Positions 24,238 to 33,954 of a stretch of DNA of 64,000 nt are shown piece by piece. The stretch lies in NCBI GenBank assembly GCA_913055805.1, contig CAJXLF010000005.1, positions 1 through 64,000 on the forward strand. The letters are read 5' to 3'. The position numbers and the translations under genes are program-made. This DNA is from an uncultured Salinisphaerales bacterium (GTDB taxonomy: Bacteria > Pseudomonadota > Gammaproteobacteria > Nevskiales > CAJXLF01). Position 1 is the stretch's first letter; each line of letters starts with the position of its first letter. The notes under the pieces were generated by a model, which worked only from the letters and a program-made list of their open reading frames with translations, did no database searches and was not told the DNA's origin.

Positions 24238-25722
24238 ATGTCCCTGAATATTCACGACTGCATCATTATCGGCGCCGGTATCAGCGGCATAGGCACGGCC
24301 ATCAAATTACGCGAGGCGGGTTTCGATGACATCGTTTTACTGGAGAAAGCCGAAGAAGTCGGCGGCACCTGGCGCGACAACACTTATCCCGGTTGTGAAT
24401 GCGATGTGCCTTCAGCCCTGTATTCCTATTCCTTTGCGCAGAATCCTGACTGGAGTCGGACTTTTGCCGGCCAGGCCGAGATCCAGGACTATGTGCTGCA
24501 GGTCGTGGAGCAGTATGGCATTCGGCCCTATATCCGCTTCCAGCAGCCGGTTGAGCATGCCCAATGGGATGAGGCAGCCGGTTACTGGGTGGTGCGCACG
24601 TCCGACAACACCTGGTATGGCCGTACAGTGGTTTCCTGCGGCGGCTATTTGCATGAACCTGTCATTCCGGATATTCCCGGACTCAAGGATTTCAAAGGCA
24701 AGCTGTTTCATTCCTCGCGCTGGGACCATGCGCATGACTTGACGGGTGAACGCGTGGCCGTGATTGGCACGGGCGCCTCGGCCATACAGTTTGTACCGGA
24801 GATACAGCCGAGGGTTTCCAGGCTCAGTATTTTCCAGCGCACGCCACAATGGGTCCTGCCCAAGCCCAATCGCCGCATCCCTGAACTGGAACGCAGGGCC
24901 TTCGGACTGGGCTGGTTACTCGGCAGCTGGCGCAAGATGATCTACGGAGGTTTCGAGAGTTTCGGCATCGGCTTCCGGCGCCCGGCGCTTCTGCGTCAGT
25001 TCCAGAAGATCGGACTCTGGCACCTGAAGAAGTCCGTGCCCGATGCGCAATTGCAGGCCAAACTCACACCTGACTACACCCTTGGATGCAAGCGCGTATT
25101 AATGTCCAATGATTATTACCCGGCTCTGTGCCAGGACAATGTCGATCTGTTTACGGCAGCCGTGCAGGAAGTGCACGGTAGTGTGGTGGTCGGTGCTGAT
25201 GGCAGCGAAGCCGAGGTGGATACCATTATTCTGGGCACGGGCTTTCATGTGACCGAGCCGCCTATCGCGGAAAGGATCTTTGACGCTGAGGGGTGTTCCT
25301 TGTCACAGATATGGAAGGACCGGATGCAGGCCTATCGTGGAACCACCATCGCGGGTCTGCCGAACGCCTTCATGGTGCTGGGGCCCAATCTGGGTATAGG
25401 CCATAACTCTGCGTTTGTGGTGATCGAGGCCCAGATCCAGTACATCGTCAGCGCACTGAAGACGATGCGGCAAAAAGGGCTCTCACGCATTGAGGTGCGT
25501 GAAGAGGTTCAGGTCAGTTACAACGAAAAGCTGCAGCGTGATCTGCAGGGCACAGTGTGGAACACCGGAGGATGCTCGAGTTACTACCTGGATCGTAACG
25601 GCTTTAACTCGGTGGGTTTTCCCTGGAGCACTTTCAGGATGCGTAGCCTGTTGAAAGAGTTTGACCTGGAAAGTTATCACAGCGAGTGTTCATCTCAGGC
25701 AGTGATGGGGAAGGCAGCATGA
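24238..25722 (+). CDS. flavin-containing Baeyer-Villiger-type monooxygenase
   Basis: A 494-residue enzyme with an N-terminal FAD site GAGISGIG (12-19), EKAEEVGGTWRDNTYPGCECDVPS typical of BVMOs, the fingerprint FKGKLFHSSRWD (about 151-162; the last position is D, not P) and the NADPH site GTGASA. It inserts oxygen next to a ketone to form an ester or lactone, using NADPH and O2. It lies two bases after the SDR gene and overlaps the patatin gene, giving an order of alcohol oxidation, ketone-to-ester oxidation and ester hydrolysis. The substrate is unknown. Confidence 0.92.
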   Translation: MSLNIHDCIIIGAGISGIGTAIKLREAGFDDIVLLEKAEEVGGTWRDNTYPGCECDVPSALYSYSFAQNPDWSRTFAGQAEIQDYVLQVVEQYGIRPYIRFQQPVEHAQWDEAAGYWVVRTSDNTWYGRTVVSCGGYLHEPVIPDIPGLKDFKGKLFHSSRWDHAHDLTGERVAVIGTGASAIQFVPEIQPRVSRLSIFQRTPQWVLPKPNRRIPELERRAFGLGWLLGSWRKMIYGGFESFGIGFRRPALLRQFQKIGLWHLKKSVPDAQLQAKLTPDYTLGCKRVLMSNDYYPALCQDNVDLFTAAVQEVHGSVVVGADGSEAEVDTIILGTGFHVTEPPIAERIFDAEGCSLSQIWKDRMQAYRGTTIAGLPNAFMVLGPNLGIGHNSAFVVIEAQIQYIVSALKTMRQKGLSRIEVREEVQVSYNEKLQRDLQGTVWNTGGCSSYYLDRNGFNSVGFPWSTFRMRSLLKEFDLESYHSECSSQAVMGKAA

Positions 25723-26642
25723 AAAGGGCTTTGGTTCTCGGGTGTGGCGGGGTCGCGGGCGCGGCCTGGGAAATCGCTACCCTGGAAGCACTGGAAAAGG
25801 AGCTGGGCTGGGATGTGCGCGATGCCGATGTTCTCATCGGCACTTCCGCCGGGGCAGTGCTGGCCGCGCTGCTGGGTGCCGGCGTCAGTGTGGCGCGTCT
25901 CGCGGCCTGTCAGCGCGGCGAGGTGGATGAACACTGTGTATGGAATCACGATACCGATACAGGAGGCGCTTATCCGCCTTTGCCCAAGTTGGGGTTTACC
26001 GGCGCCAGGCTGTTATGGAAAGGCCTCAAAGGCGAGGTGTCGAGTCTGTCCGCGCTTTGTGGCGTGTTGCCCAAGGGCGGATTCGACATGACGCCTTTCC
26101 GTAATCTCATTGATTCGGCTGTGCCTGTGGGAGAATGGGCGCCCCATCCGGCGACCTGGATTGTTGCGGTCGATGTTGAAAGCGGCAAGCGCGTGGCTTT
26201 CGGCGGGTCGGATGCACCGGCTGTGGCGCTCAGCGATGCAGTCTGTGCGTCCTATGGTGTGCCGGGCTGGTGTCCGCCCGTGCATCTTAATGGTCGACAG
26301 TACATTGATGGGGGTGTCGCGTCTCCGGTTTCCGCGGACCTGCTGGTAGATACTGACATCGAGGAAGTCATCATTCTGGCCCCTATGGCTTCCAGCCGGC
26401 CGGATTCACCCAGTTCGGCCATGGAGAAGATAGAGCGGCGCGTCCGTCGTTACATGACGCGGATCGTGGACAGGGAGGTGGCCCTGTTGAAGTCATACGG
26501 CAAACGCGTCATTCGTCTGGAGCCGGGGCCGGCTGACCTGCAAGCCTTTGGCTCGAACATGATGGATCCCAGGCGCCGGCGGCAGGTTTTTGATACTGCG
26601 ATGGACACGGCGCCGGGTCTGCTGAGAGACGCCCTGGCCTGA
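25719..26642 (+). CDS. patatin-like phospholipase/esterase
   Basis: A 307-residue patatin-like hydrolase from ATG 25719, which overlaps the BVMO stop as ATGA. The glycine-rich oxyanion loop GCGGVAGA is at about 10-17, the nucleophile is in GTSAG, and the catalytic aspartate is in DGG (IDGGVASP), so the Ser-Asp dyad is complete. It should hydrolyse acyl esters, possibly the ester product of the BVMO or membrane lipids. There is no signal peptide. It is the last gene of the operon. Confidence 0.92.
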   Translation: MKRALVLGCGGVAGAAWEIATLEALEKELGWDVRDADVLIGTSAGAVLAALLGAGVSVARLAACQRGEVDEHCVWNHDTDTGGAYPPLPKLGFTGARLLWKGLKGEVSSLSALCGVLPKGGFDMTPFRNLIDSAVPVGEWAPHPATWIVAVDVESGKRVAFGGSDAPAVALSDAVCASYGVPGWCPPVHLNGRQYIDGGVASPVSADLLVDTDIEEVIILAPMASSRPDSPSSAMEKIERRVRRYMTRIVDREVALLKSYGKRVIRLEPGPADLQAFGSNMMDPRRRRQVFDTAMDTAPGLLRDALA

Positions 26643-26726
26643 ATCGGGTAATCATGCTTGCCCCTGCCCGGGCCTCTTGCCTGGCTTTGTACTACCATCG
26701 CGGCATTCACTTTCGAGAGTTCCAAG

Positions 26727-27254
26727 ATGGCAATATCCGATTCCCTGCAGAAAGGCGCCGACCTGGTGCGGCGTAGTGGCCTGCCCATAGACGCGCTGGC
26801 CGAAAAGCTGAAGCCGCGTGTGATGAAGCTGGCGGTCGAGAAAAGCATCGCCTTCGTGCGGCGTACCGGTTTTCGCGCCAGGGTGATGGAGCGCGGCCAT
26901 GTGGTCTGTGAAATGCCGCTCAAGGGCAACGTCAATCACATAGGCACCATGTACGCAGGCGCTTTATTCACCCTGGCCGAAGTGCCGGGCGGGGCCTTGT
27001 ACCTGACCACCTTTGATACCAAGCGTTTCATACCCATCGTGACCGAGATGAGTATCAAGTACCTGAAACCGGCAAAAGGTACGGTTTCTATCGAAATCAA
27101 TATGCCGGACGAACGTATTGCCGAACTGGAAGCCGAGGCGGCAGCCAACGGCAAGGCTGTATTTGAACTGGAAGGTGAGCTGAAAAACGCCGATGGCGAG
27201 GTGGTGGCAGTCAGCCGTGCGGTGTACCAGCTCAGAAGCAAGCGGGCAGCCTGA
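26727..27254 (+). CDS. hot-dog-fold thioesterase (DUF4442/PaaI type)
   Basis: A 175-residue protein from ATG 26727. The hot-dog core includes GNVNHIGTMYAGALFTLAEVPGG (helix region with the general acid/base acidic residue E) and the following strands (RFIPIVTEMSIKYLKPAKGTVSIE). It is likely to hydrolyse acyl-CoA or to bind it. It is 84 bases after the patatin gene on the same strand and possibly in the same transcript, but could have its own promoter. Confidence 0.85.
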   Translation: MAISDSLQKGADLVRRSGLPIDALAEKLKPRVMKLAVEKSIAFVRRTGFRARVMERGHVVCEMPLKGNVNHIGTMYAGALFTLAEVPGGALYLTTFDTKRFIPIVTEMSIKYLKPAKGTVSIEINMPDERIAELEAEAAANGKAVFELEGELKNADGEVVAVSRAVYQLRSKRAA

Positions 27255-27325
27255 AACGGCTGACTGTCAGTCTGCCGTCTGCCGGTGCTGAACAGTTGAT
27301 GCCTGTGGCACCGGTTGGCCGCTGT

Positions 27326-27949
27326 CTAGGCGGCTGCAGGTTTGGCAATTGCCCGCCAGATCATCTCGAACAGAATCTCTGCCCTGTCCGCGAGAGCGGT
27401 CTCCTCCCGTCGCACGATATGCATCTGGATCAGGCGCATGAGCACGCCATATACGTAGTCAAGCAGAATGGCCGGTTCAACTTCGTCGGTGAGGATGCCT
27501 TTTTCCACGCCTTCATTGAGTACATGCAGGAAGGTCTGCGTCAGTTCCTTCTGCTGGAAACTCTCGTCCTTGCGCCAGGTGCGGCCATAGACCGATCCAT
27601 GAATCATTTCTGCGACCTTGGGATTACGGTCGAAGAAATCCAGCACCACCCAGAATACTTTGCGCAGGCGGTCCTTGTAGGTCTCAATGCCCTTGAGGTG
27701 GTCGACCATGCGAGTGGCAAGTTTGCTGAGCCAGAAGTTCAGGCAGGCGCGTTGAATGGCGTCCTTGCTGCCATAGTACTTGTAGATGGTCTGTAGTGAG
27801 GCGTTGGCCTCGCGAGCGATTTCGTCCAGTCCCACTCTATGGAATTCGCGCCTCGAGAACAGCTGCAGTGCAGCATCCTCAATACGCTGACGCACCTGTG
27901 GTGAGAGATTTTCCAGGTCATGGGTGGGTGTGCGGTCGCGGACTTTCAT
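27326..27949 (-). CDS. TetR-family regulator of the beta-oxidation genes
   Basis: A 207-residue TetR regulator: HTH at about 20-65 (IEDAALQLFSRREFHRVGLDEIAREANASLQTIYKYYGSKDAI), ligand domain beyond. It is divergent from the thiolase/FadJ-like genes across 187 bases with two TGTA-N8-TACA sites. By position it is a fatty-acid-responsive repressor of the kind that controls fad genes in gammaproteobacteria lacking FadR; the ligand is probably a long-chain acyl-CoA (inference). Confidence 0.9.
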   Translation of the reverse strand: MKVRDRTPTHDLENLSPQVRQRIEDAALQLFSRREFHRVGLDEIAREANASLQTIYKYYGSKDAIQRACLNFWLSKLATRMVDHLKGIETYKDRLRKVFWVVLDFFDRNPKVAEMIHGSVYGRTWRKDESFQQKELTQTFLHVLNEGVEKGILTDEVEPAILLDYVYGVLMRLIQMHIVRREETALADRAEILFEMIWRAIAKPAAA

Positions 27950-27968
27950 CGAGTGCGGCTTTCCATTG

Positions 27969-27984
27969 TGTAATATAAATTACA
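27969..27984. promoter_or_regulatory. palindromic operator next to the TetR gene
   Basis: TGTAATATAAATTACA has perfect 6-base arms (TGTAAT/ATTACA) around a 4-base centre, and lies 19 bases upstream of the TetR start on its non-coding side. It fits an autoregulatory operator. Confidence 0.65.
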
Positions 27985-28093
27985 TATTAGCAGGGGGTAA
28001 GCATTATTTCTAGCACGCCTTGACAGTGCAAGACAATCAGAGCCTATAATTCGGTCCGATATATCTATAAAAGCATACTCATTTCTCGGGTGG

Positions 28094-28109
28094 TGTACAG
28101 AAATTTACA
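28094..28109. promoter_or_regulatory. second TGTA-N8-TACA site upstream of the thiolase gene
   Basis: TGTACAGAAATTTACA matches the site at 27969 at 11 of 16 positions and keeps TGTA/TACA outer arms. It lies 27 bases before the thiolase start, where a repressor would block transcription. Confidence 0.55.
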
Positions 28110-28136
28110 TTTGCTTTATCAATCATTGGAGTTGTT

Positions 28137-29342
28137 ATGAGCGAGGCAATTATTTACGACGCGGTACGCACACCGCGTGGTAAAGGCAAAAAAGACGGTT
28201 CTTTACATGGCGTTACGCCGATTCATCTGCTGAAGAACCTGTTCGATGCCGTGCAGGAGCGCAATGCGCTGGATACCAGCCGTGTGGATGACGTGGTACT
28301 GGGTTGCGTGACCCCGGTAGGTGAGCAGGGCGCCGATATTGCCCGTACCGCCGTGCTGTATTCTGGCTGGGATCAGTCGGTAACCGGCGTGACCCAGAAT
28401 CGTTTCTGTGCTTCCGGGCTGGAGTCGGTGAATCTGGCCGCCATGAAGGTTATGTCGGGCATGGAAGACCTGGTTGCTGCCGGTGGCGTGGAATCCATGA
28501 GCCGCTGGCCGATGGGTTCCGATGGTGGCGCCATGGTCATGGACCCGCGTGTCAACGCGGCCATGGACTTCGTGCCGCAGGGCATCGGTGCCGACCTGAT
28601 TGCCAGTATCGAGAACTTCAGCCGCGAGGATGTCGACAATTTTGCCGTGCGCTCGCAGCAGAAGGCGGCCGAAGCCAAGGCCGAAGCGCGTTTCAACAAT
28701 TCCGTGGTGCCGGTCAAGGATGTGAACGGCCTGGTCGTGCTGGATCATGACGAAACCGTGCGTGGCGAAACCACAGCTGCCAAGCTGGGTGAACTGAAGC
28801 CGTCCTTTCAGATGATGGGCGAAATGGGCTTCAACGCCACCGCGCTGCGCAAGTACCCGGAAGTCGAGTCGATCACGCATGTGCATCATGCCGGTAACTC
28901 TTCCGGTATTGTGGACGGTGCGGCGCTGACCCTGATCGGCAGCGAGAGCATCGGCAAGGAACTGGGCCTGAAACCGCGCGCGCGTATTCGTGCGCTGGCC
29001 ACGCAGGGTTCCGAACCCACCATCATGCTGACCGGCATTGCTCCAGCGACGCGCAAGGCTTTGGCCAAGGCCGGTATGCAGGCCAGCGATATTGATCTAT
29101 GGGAAATCAACGAAGCCTTTGCCGCGGTGGTGCTGCGGGCCGTACGTGACCTGGATATCGATATAGACAAAGTCAACGTCAACGGCGGTGCCATTGCCAT
29201 GGGCCATCCGTTGGGCGCCACAGGGTCGATTCTGGTCGGCACCATCATTGATGAACTGGAACGCCGCGATCTGAACACCGGCTGCATCACCCTTTGTGTG
29301 GGTGGCGGCATGGGGATCGCCACGATTGTAGAGAGGATTTAA
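28137..29342 (+). CDS. acetyl-CoA C-acyltransferase of fatty-acid beta-oxidation
   Basis: A 401-residue thiolase: acyl-cysteine in [11 protein letters not shown] (about residue 88), His in [14 protein letters not shown], second Cys in CVGGGMG. It removes acetyl-CoA from 3-oxoacyl-CoA. It is followed after two bases by the multifunctional hydratase/dehydrogenase, the fadI-fadJ order (thiolase first). Its length (401) lies between E. coli FadA (387) and FadI (436), so the subfamily is not settled. Confidence 0.94.
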   Translation: MSEAIIYDAVRTPRGKGKKDGSLHGVTPIHLLKNLFDAVQERNALDTSRVDDVVLGCVTPVGEQGADIARTAVLYSGWDQSVTGVTQNRFCASGLESVNLAAMKVMSGMEDLVAAGGVESMSRWPMGSDGGAMVMDPRVNAAMDFVPQGIGADLIASIENFSREDVDNFAVRSQQKAAEAKAEARFNNSVVPVKDVNGLVVLDHDETVRGETTAAKLGELKPSFQMMGEMGFNATALRKYPEVESITHVHHAGNSSGIVDGAALTLIGSESIGKELGLKPRARIRALATQGSEPTIMLTGIAPATRKALAKAGMQASDIDLWEINEAFAAVVLRAVRDLDIDIDKVNVNGGAIAMGHPLGATGSILVGTIIDELERRDLNTGCITLCVGGGMGIATIVERI

Positions 29343-29344
29343 CA

Positions 29345-31519
29345 ATGGCTGCGACAGAGAAAGAAGTCATGAACGAAGCCAGTGCCAAGGAAAATAGTGC
29401 AGTTCGTCAGGACCTGGATGCCGACGGCATCCTGACCCTGACCATGGATATGCCCGGCCGCAGCATGAATGTGCTGAACGAGCAGTTGACCGAGCCGTTT
29501 GCCGAAGCGATCGAACGCATTGAAAGCGACGACGCGGTCAAGGGTGTGATCATTACCTCCGGCAAGAAGGAATTCCTGGCCGGTGCGGATATCGACGGTA
29601 TTTTCAAGATTACCGATCCCGGGGAGGCCTATGAGGCGGCCCGCGCCTATCAGGGCTTCCTGCGTCGTCTGGAAACCTGCGGCAAGCCAGTGGTTGCGGC
29701 GCTGAACGGTACTGCCCTCGGTGGTGGTCTGGAAATGGCATTGGCCTGTCACTATCGCGTGGCGGTGAATAATCCCAAAGCCAAGTTCGGCCTGCCGGAA
29801 GTGAAACTGGGCCTGCTGCCCGGTGGTGGCGGTACCCAGCGTCTGCCACGTCTGATCGGCATCCAGAACTCCTTGCCGCTGATGATGGAAGGCAAGGAAC
29901 TGAGCGCCGAAAAGGCCAAGGGTGCCGGCATTATCAACGCACTGGCCAGCGATAACGACGACATGATGAAGCAGGCGCGGGAGTGGTGTCAGGCCAATCC
30001 CAAGGCTACCGCGCCCTGGGATGCTAAAGGCTTCAAGTATCCGGGCGGCGATGCCAAGCATCCGGCTGTGGTGCAGGTGCTGGCCATTGCGCCCTCCATG
30101 CTGCGCGACAAGACCAAGGGCAACTTCCCGGCGCCGGAAAATATCTTGGCTTCCGTGGTCGAGGGCTCGCTGGTCGATTTCGACACCGGTCTGGATGTCG
30201 AGGCCCGTTACTTTGCCGACCTCGTGGTCAGCCAGGTATCGAAGAACATGATCAACACCTTCTGGTATCAGCTGAATGCCCTGAACAAGGGTGATTCACG
30301 TCCCAAGGGCTTTGATCGTTCTGAAGTAAAGAAACTGGGCATTCTCGGCGCTGGCATGATGGGCGCAGGTATTGCCTATGTATCGGCCAAGGCCGGTATC
30401 GAGGTGGTGCTCAAGGACGTCAGCCAGGAAGCGGCTGACAAGGGCAAGGCCTATTCCGAAGGTCTGCTGGACAAGGGCATGAAGCGTGGTCGGGTCACCA
30501 ACAGCCAGAAGGAAGAGCTGCTGGGTCGTATCAAGGCAACTGACAAGGTCGAAGACCTGAGCGGCTGTGATCTGATCATCGAGGCGGTTTTTGAAGACCG
30601 TGATCTCAAGGCCAGCGTGACGAAGGAAACGGAAGCGGTGATGGACGCAAATGGCGTATTTGCTTCCAATACCTCGACCCTGCCGATTACGGGTCTGGCC
30701 GAAGCCAGTATCCGCAAGGACAAGTTCATAGGTCTGCACTTCTTCTCGCCAGTCGACAAGATGCCGCTGGTGGAAATCATCGTGGGTGAGGAAACCTCCG
30801 ATGAAACCCTGGCCCGTGGTTTCGACTATGTGCAGCAGATCAAGAAAACGCCGATTGTGGTCAATGACTCGCGTGGCTTCTACACCTCGCGCTGCTTCGG
30901 TACCTATGTCAACGAAGGCGTGGCGCTGCTGGCCGAGGGTCAGAATCCACGCGCTATCGAGGTGGCAGGTCTGCAGTCAGGTATGCCTGTTGGTCCTTTG
31001 GCACTGCAGGATGAGGTGTCGCTGTCACTGGCGCTGCATGTCATGACCCAGACTCGCAAGGATCTGGGCGACGACTACAGGGAGCCGCCAAGCGAGGCGA
31101 CCTTGCGCAAGTTTGTCGAAGAGCTGGATCGCCCGGGCAAAAAGGCCGGCAAGGGCTTCTACGACTATCCGGAGGGTGGCAAGAAGAAGCTCTGGCCGGG
31201 ACTGGCTGAACAGTTCCCGCCAGCAGCCGAAAAGCTCTCGCAACAGGAAATGATCGATCGCATGCTGTTTGCGCAGGCCAATGAAACGGCACGCTGCGTA
31301 GAAGAGGGCGTGGTCGAGAAAACCGGCGATGCCAATATCGGCAGTGTCTTCGGCTGGGGCTTTGCTCCGCATCAGGGTGGCACACTGCAGTTCATCAATG
31401 CATATGGCGTGAAGAACTTCGTGGAACGCTCACGCGAACTCGCGGCCAAGTATGGCGAGCGCTTTGAGCCTGCTGCCATTCTGGTGAAGATGGCCGAGAA
31501 GGGCGAAACCTTCGCCTGA
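29345..31519 (+). CDS. FadJ/FadB-like enoyl-CoA hydratase / 3-hydroxyacyl-CoA dehydrogenase
   Basis: A 724-residue fusion enzyme from ATG 29345. The N-terminal crotonase domain (about 20-200) has [12 protein letters not shown] and [22 protein letters not shown], with the catalytic glutamates. The dehydrogenase part begins at about 330 with the NAD motif [18 protein letters not shown] and continues with [15 protein letters not shown], holding the catalytic histidine. It performs two central steps of the cycle. The C-terminal domain carries [15 protein letters not shown]. It is cotranscribed with the thiolase; FadE follows after 113 bases. Confidence 0.95.
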   Translation: MAATEKEVMNEASAKENSAVRQDLDADGILTLTMDMPGRSMNVLNEQLTEPFAEAIERIESDDAVKGVIITSGKKEFLAGADIDGIFKITDPGEAYEAARAYQGFLRRLETCGKPVVAALNGTALGGGLEMALACHYRVAVNNPKAKFGLPEVKLGLLPGGGGTQRLPRLIGIQNSLPLMMEGKELSAEKAKGAGIINALASDNDDMMKQAREWCQANPKATAPWDAKGFKYPGGDAKHPAVVQVLAIAPSMLRDKTKGNFPAPENILASVVEGSLVDFDTGLDVEARYFADLVVSQVSKNMINTFWYQLNALNKGDSRPKGFDRSEVKKLGILGAGMMGAGIAYVSAKAGIEVVLKDVSQEAADKGKAYSEGLLDKGMKRGRVTNSQKEELLGRIKATDKVEDLSGCDLIIEAVFEDRDLKASVTKETEAVMDANGVFASNTSTLPITGLAEASIRKDKFIGLHFFSPVDKMPLVEIIVGEETSDETLARGFDYVQQIKKTPIVVNDSRGFYTSRCFGTYVNEGVALLAEGQNPRAIEVAGLQSGMPVGPLALQDEVSLSLALHVMTQTRKDLGDDYREPPSEATLRKFVEELDRPGKKAGKGFYDYPEGGKKKLWPGLAEQFPPAAEKLSQQEMIDRMLFAQANETARCVEEGVVEKTGDANIGSVFGWGFAPHQGGTLQFINAYGVKNFVERSRELAAKYGERFEPAAILVKMAEKGETFA

Positions 31520-31632
31520 TCGACTCTCGGGGGAGACGATCTGTGGGCTGCACTCCCAAGGCCAGCTGCAAGGCTGCTGGAGGGGTGTGGCCCATTTCTT
31601 TTTTGATTATTGATTGAACGGAGAATTCAGCC

Positions 31633-33870
31633 ATGTTCAAGGCCATGATGAATACCATGCGGGCCAACAAGATGTTGCCGCAGATTTCGGATACCGAGCG
31701 CCTGGCGCTGGAGTCCGGCGATGTCTGGGTGGATGGACAGCTATTCTCCGGCAATCCCGATTGGCGCAAGATGATGGCCGAAGGCTATTTGCGTCTGTCG
31801 GCGGAAGAGCAGGCCTTTCTGGACGGGCCCTGCAATGAACTCTGCGCCATGGTCGATACCTGGGCACAGAGCCGGCGCGCGCATGTGGATGAAAAGGCGC
31901 TGGCCTTCATGAAGGAAAACGGCTTCCTGGCGCTCAATATCGACAAGCAATGGGGTGGGCTGGGCTTTTCGCCGGCCGGTGTGGCGGCGGTCATGGCCAA
32001 GACGCTGGCCGTTGGTTCCGCCGGCAGTTTCATCGTGATCCCCAATTCCATTGGGGGCGCAGAACTCCTCCAGCACTACGGTACAGACGACCAGAAGCAG
32101 CAATATCTGCCCCGGCTAGCAAAAGGAGAACTGATTCCCTGTTTTGGTCTCACTGAACCCACTGCCGGTTCGGATGCCGCCTCTATCAAGGCCGATGGCG
32201 AAGTCTTCAAGGACGACGACGGCGAGATCAAGATTCGCCTGAATTTCCGCAAGCGTTACATCACGCTTGCTCCGGTAGCTGATTTTGTCAGTCTCGCCGT
32301 ACGCCTGCGCGATGCCGACAACCTGCTGGGCAAGGGCAAGGATGTCGGTATCAGTGTCGTCATTCTGGAGCGCAGCATGCCCGGCATGCAGATGGGTGAA
32401 CGTCACTGGCCCATCGGCGATCCCTTCTACAACGGCCCCATCGTTGGCAAGGACGTAGTGGTGCCGGCCGACAATATTATCGGTGGCCGTCAATGTGCCG
32501 GCGAAGGCTGGCGCATGCTCATGGAGGCGCTGGCCGGGGGGCGGGCTGTGTCCTTGCCTGCTACCGCCAATGCCGGCCTGCGTCTGGCCGCCAGCGTCGT
32601 CGGCGCCTATTCCATGGTGCGCCAGCAGTTCGGCATGCCCATTGGTCAGATGGAAGGCATCGAGGTGCCTGTTGCACGCACGGCCGCCATGACCTATCTC
32701 ACCACTGCGGGGCACAATTACTGCCTGCATGCGCTGGGCAAGGGCATTGCACCACCGGTGGTGTCTGCCATTCTCAAGCACCAGAGCACCGAGCTTTCGC
32801 GCGAAGCGCTGATAGATACCATGGATGTATTTTCGGGCTCGGGTGTCATGCAGGGACCCAATAATATTCCGGGTCTGGGTTTCCAGGCCTCTCCTGTGGG
32901 CATCACAGTCGAAGGCGCGAACATCATGACGCGCACGCTGATCATCTTTGGTCAGGGCGCCACGCGCTGCCACCCCTACGCACAACAGGTGCTGGCGGCG
33001 GTGGATGCCGAAGATGTGGCGGCCTTCCGCAAGAACCTGCTGGGCTGGATCGGTCACATCGGCATGACCTTCATGCGCAGCCTGGTACGCGGTCTCACCC
33101 GCGGCTACAGCGCCGGCTCGCCGGTGGCCGGTCCCACGGCCACCTACTTCCGCCGCCTGGGCTGGGCCTCTTCAAGGTTTGCGCTGCTGACCAACCTGGC
33201 CATGCTCACCATGGGCAGCAAGCTCAAGGCCCGTGGCCGTCTGACCGGCCGCTATGCCGATGTCCTGTCCTGGATGTACATGGGCTTTGCCACCCTGCAG
33301 CGCTGGGAGGCCGAAGGCCGCCAGGAAGCAGACCTGCCGGTGGTACGCTTTGCCATGGATACCGCCCTGCAGCGTATCCAGGAAGGCTTTGAAGGCATCT
33401 ACGCCAACTTTGATGCCCCGGTGATTGGCCTGTGGCTACGGACCATTGGCCGCGTCCTGCTGCGGATCAACCCGATCGGCACTGGTCCTACGGACAGCCA
33501 GTACCAGGAAACGGCCAGAACCATTCAGAGCCTGAACCCGACCTATGACCGTATTACCGACGGTGTTTTCCGTCCGGCGGCGGACAAGGCCGGTGCGGGG
33601 CGTCTGCTGGAGGCTTTCCGACTGGTCTGTGAAGCCCAGCCGGTGCTGGGCAGGATTGCCCAGGCGCAGAAGGCGCGCAAGCTGCCGCGCGGTCATGTGG
33701 AAGACGTGGCGCAGGCGGCGGCGGATGCCGGCATCATCACGACCGAGGAACTGGCGCTGGTCAATAAGCAGCGTGAGGCCCGTCTGGCCGCCATCGAGGT
33801 CGATGTGTTTCCGTTCGAGCTGATTGCGGGTGCGCTGAAGGCGAATGAACAGATGCCTGAGGCTGCCTGA
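31633..33870 (+). CDS. long FadE-type acyl-CoA dehydrogenase
   Basis: A 745-residue acyl-CoA dehydrogenase of the long FadE type (E. coli FadE is 814). The N-terminal domain reaches the FAD/substrate motif CFGLTEPTAGSDAAS at about 170-185; the central C-terminal helical domain includes SGVMQGPNNIPGLG, and a 240-residue C-terminal extension (DUF1974-like) follows. It performs the first FAD-dependent step of beta-oxidation on long-chain acyl-CoA. A weak RBS (GGAG) precedes ATG 31633. It is followed by an enoyl-CoA hydratase gene in the same direction. Confidence 0.94.
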   Translation: MFKAMMNTMRANKMLPQISDTERLALESGDVWVDGQLFSGNPDWRKMMAEGYLRLSAEEQAFLDGPCNELCAMVDTWAQSRRAHVDEKALAFMKENGFLALNIDKQWGGLGFSPAGVAAVMAKTLAVGSAGSFIVIPNSIGGAELLQHYGTDDQKQQYLPRLAKGELIPCFGLTEPTAGSDAASIKADGEVFKDDDGEIKIRLNFRKRYITLAPVADFVSLAVRLRDADNLLGKGKDVGISVVILERSMPGMQMGERHWPIGDPFYNGPIVGKDVVVPADNIIGGRQCAGEGWRMLMEALAGGRAVSLPATANAGLRLAASVVGAYSMVRQQFGMPIGQMEGIEVPVARTAAMTYLTTAGHNYCLHALGKGIAPPVVSAILKHQSTELSREALIDTMDVFSGSGVMQGPNNIPGLGFQASPVGITVEGANIMTRTLIIFGQGATRCHPYAQQVLAAVDAEDVAAFRKNLLGWIGHIGMTFMRSLVRGLTRGYSAGSPVAGPTATYFRRLGWASSRFALLTNLAMLTMGSKLKARGRLTGRYADVLSWMYMGFATLQRWEAEGRQEADLPVVRFAMDTALQRIQEGFEGIYANFDAPVIGLWLRTIGRVLLRINPIGTGPTDSQYQETARTIQSLNPTYDRITDGVFRPAADKAGAGRLLEAFRLVCEAQPVLGRIAQAQKARKLPRGHVEDVAQAAADAGIITTEELALVNKQREARLAAIEVDVFPFELIAGALKANEQMPEAA

Positions 33871-33954
33871 TGCTGAATTCTGGTGCTTTCGGAGGAGGCG
33901 CGTTCGCCTGTGTCTGCCGATACTCTTGCCATTGATTTCCAGACGGAGCCCAGT

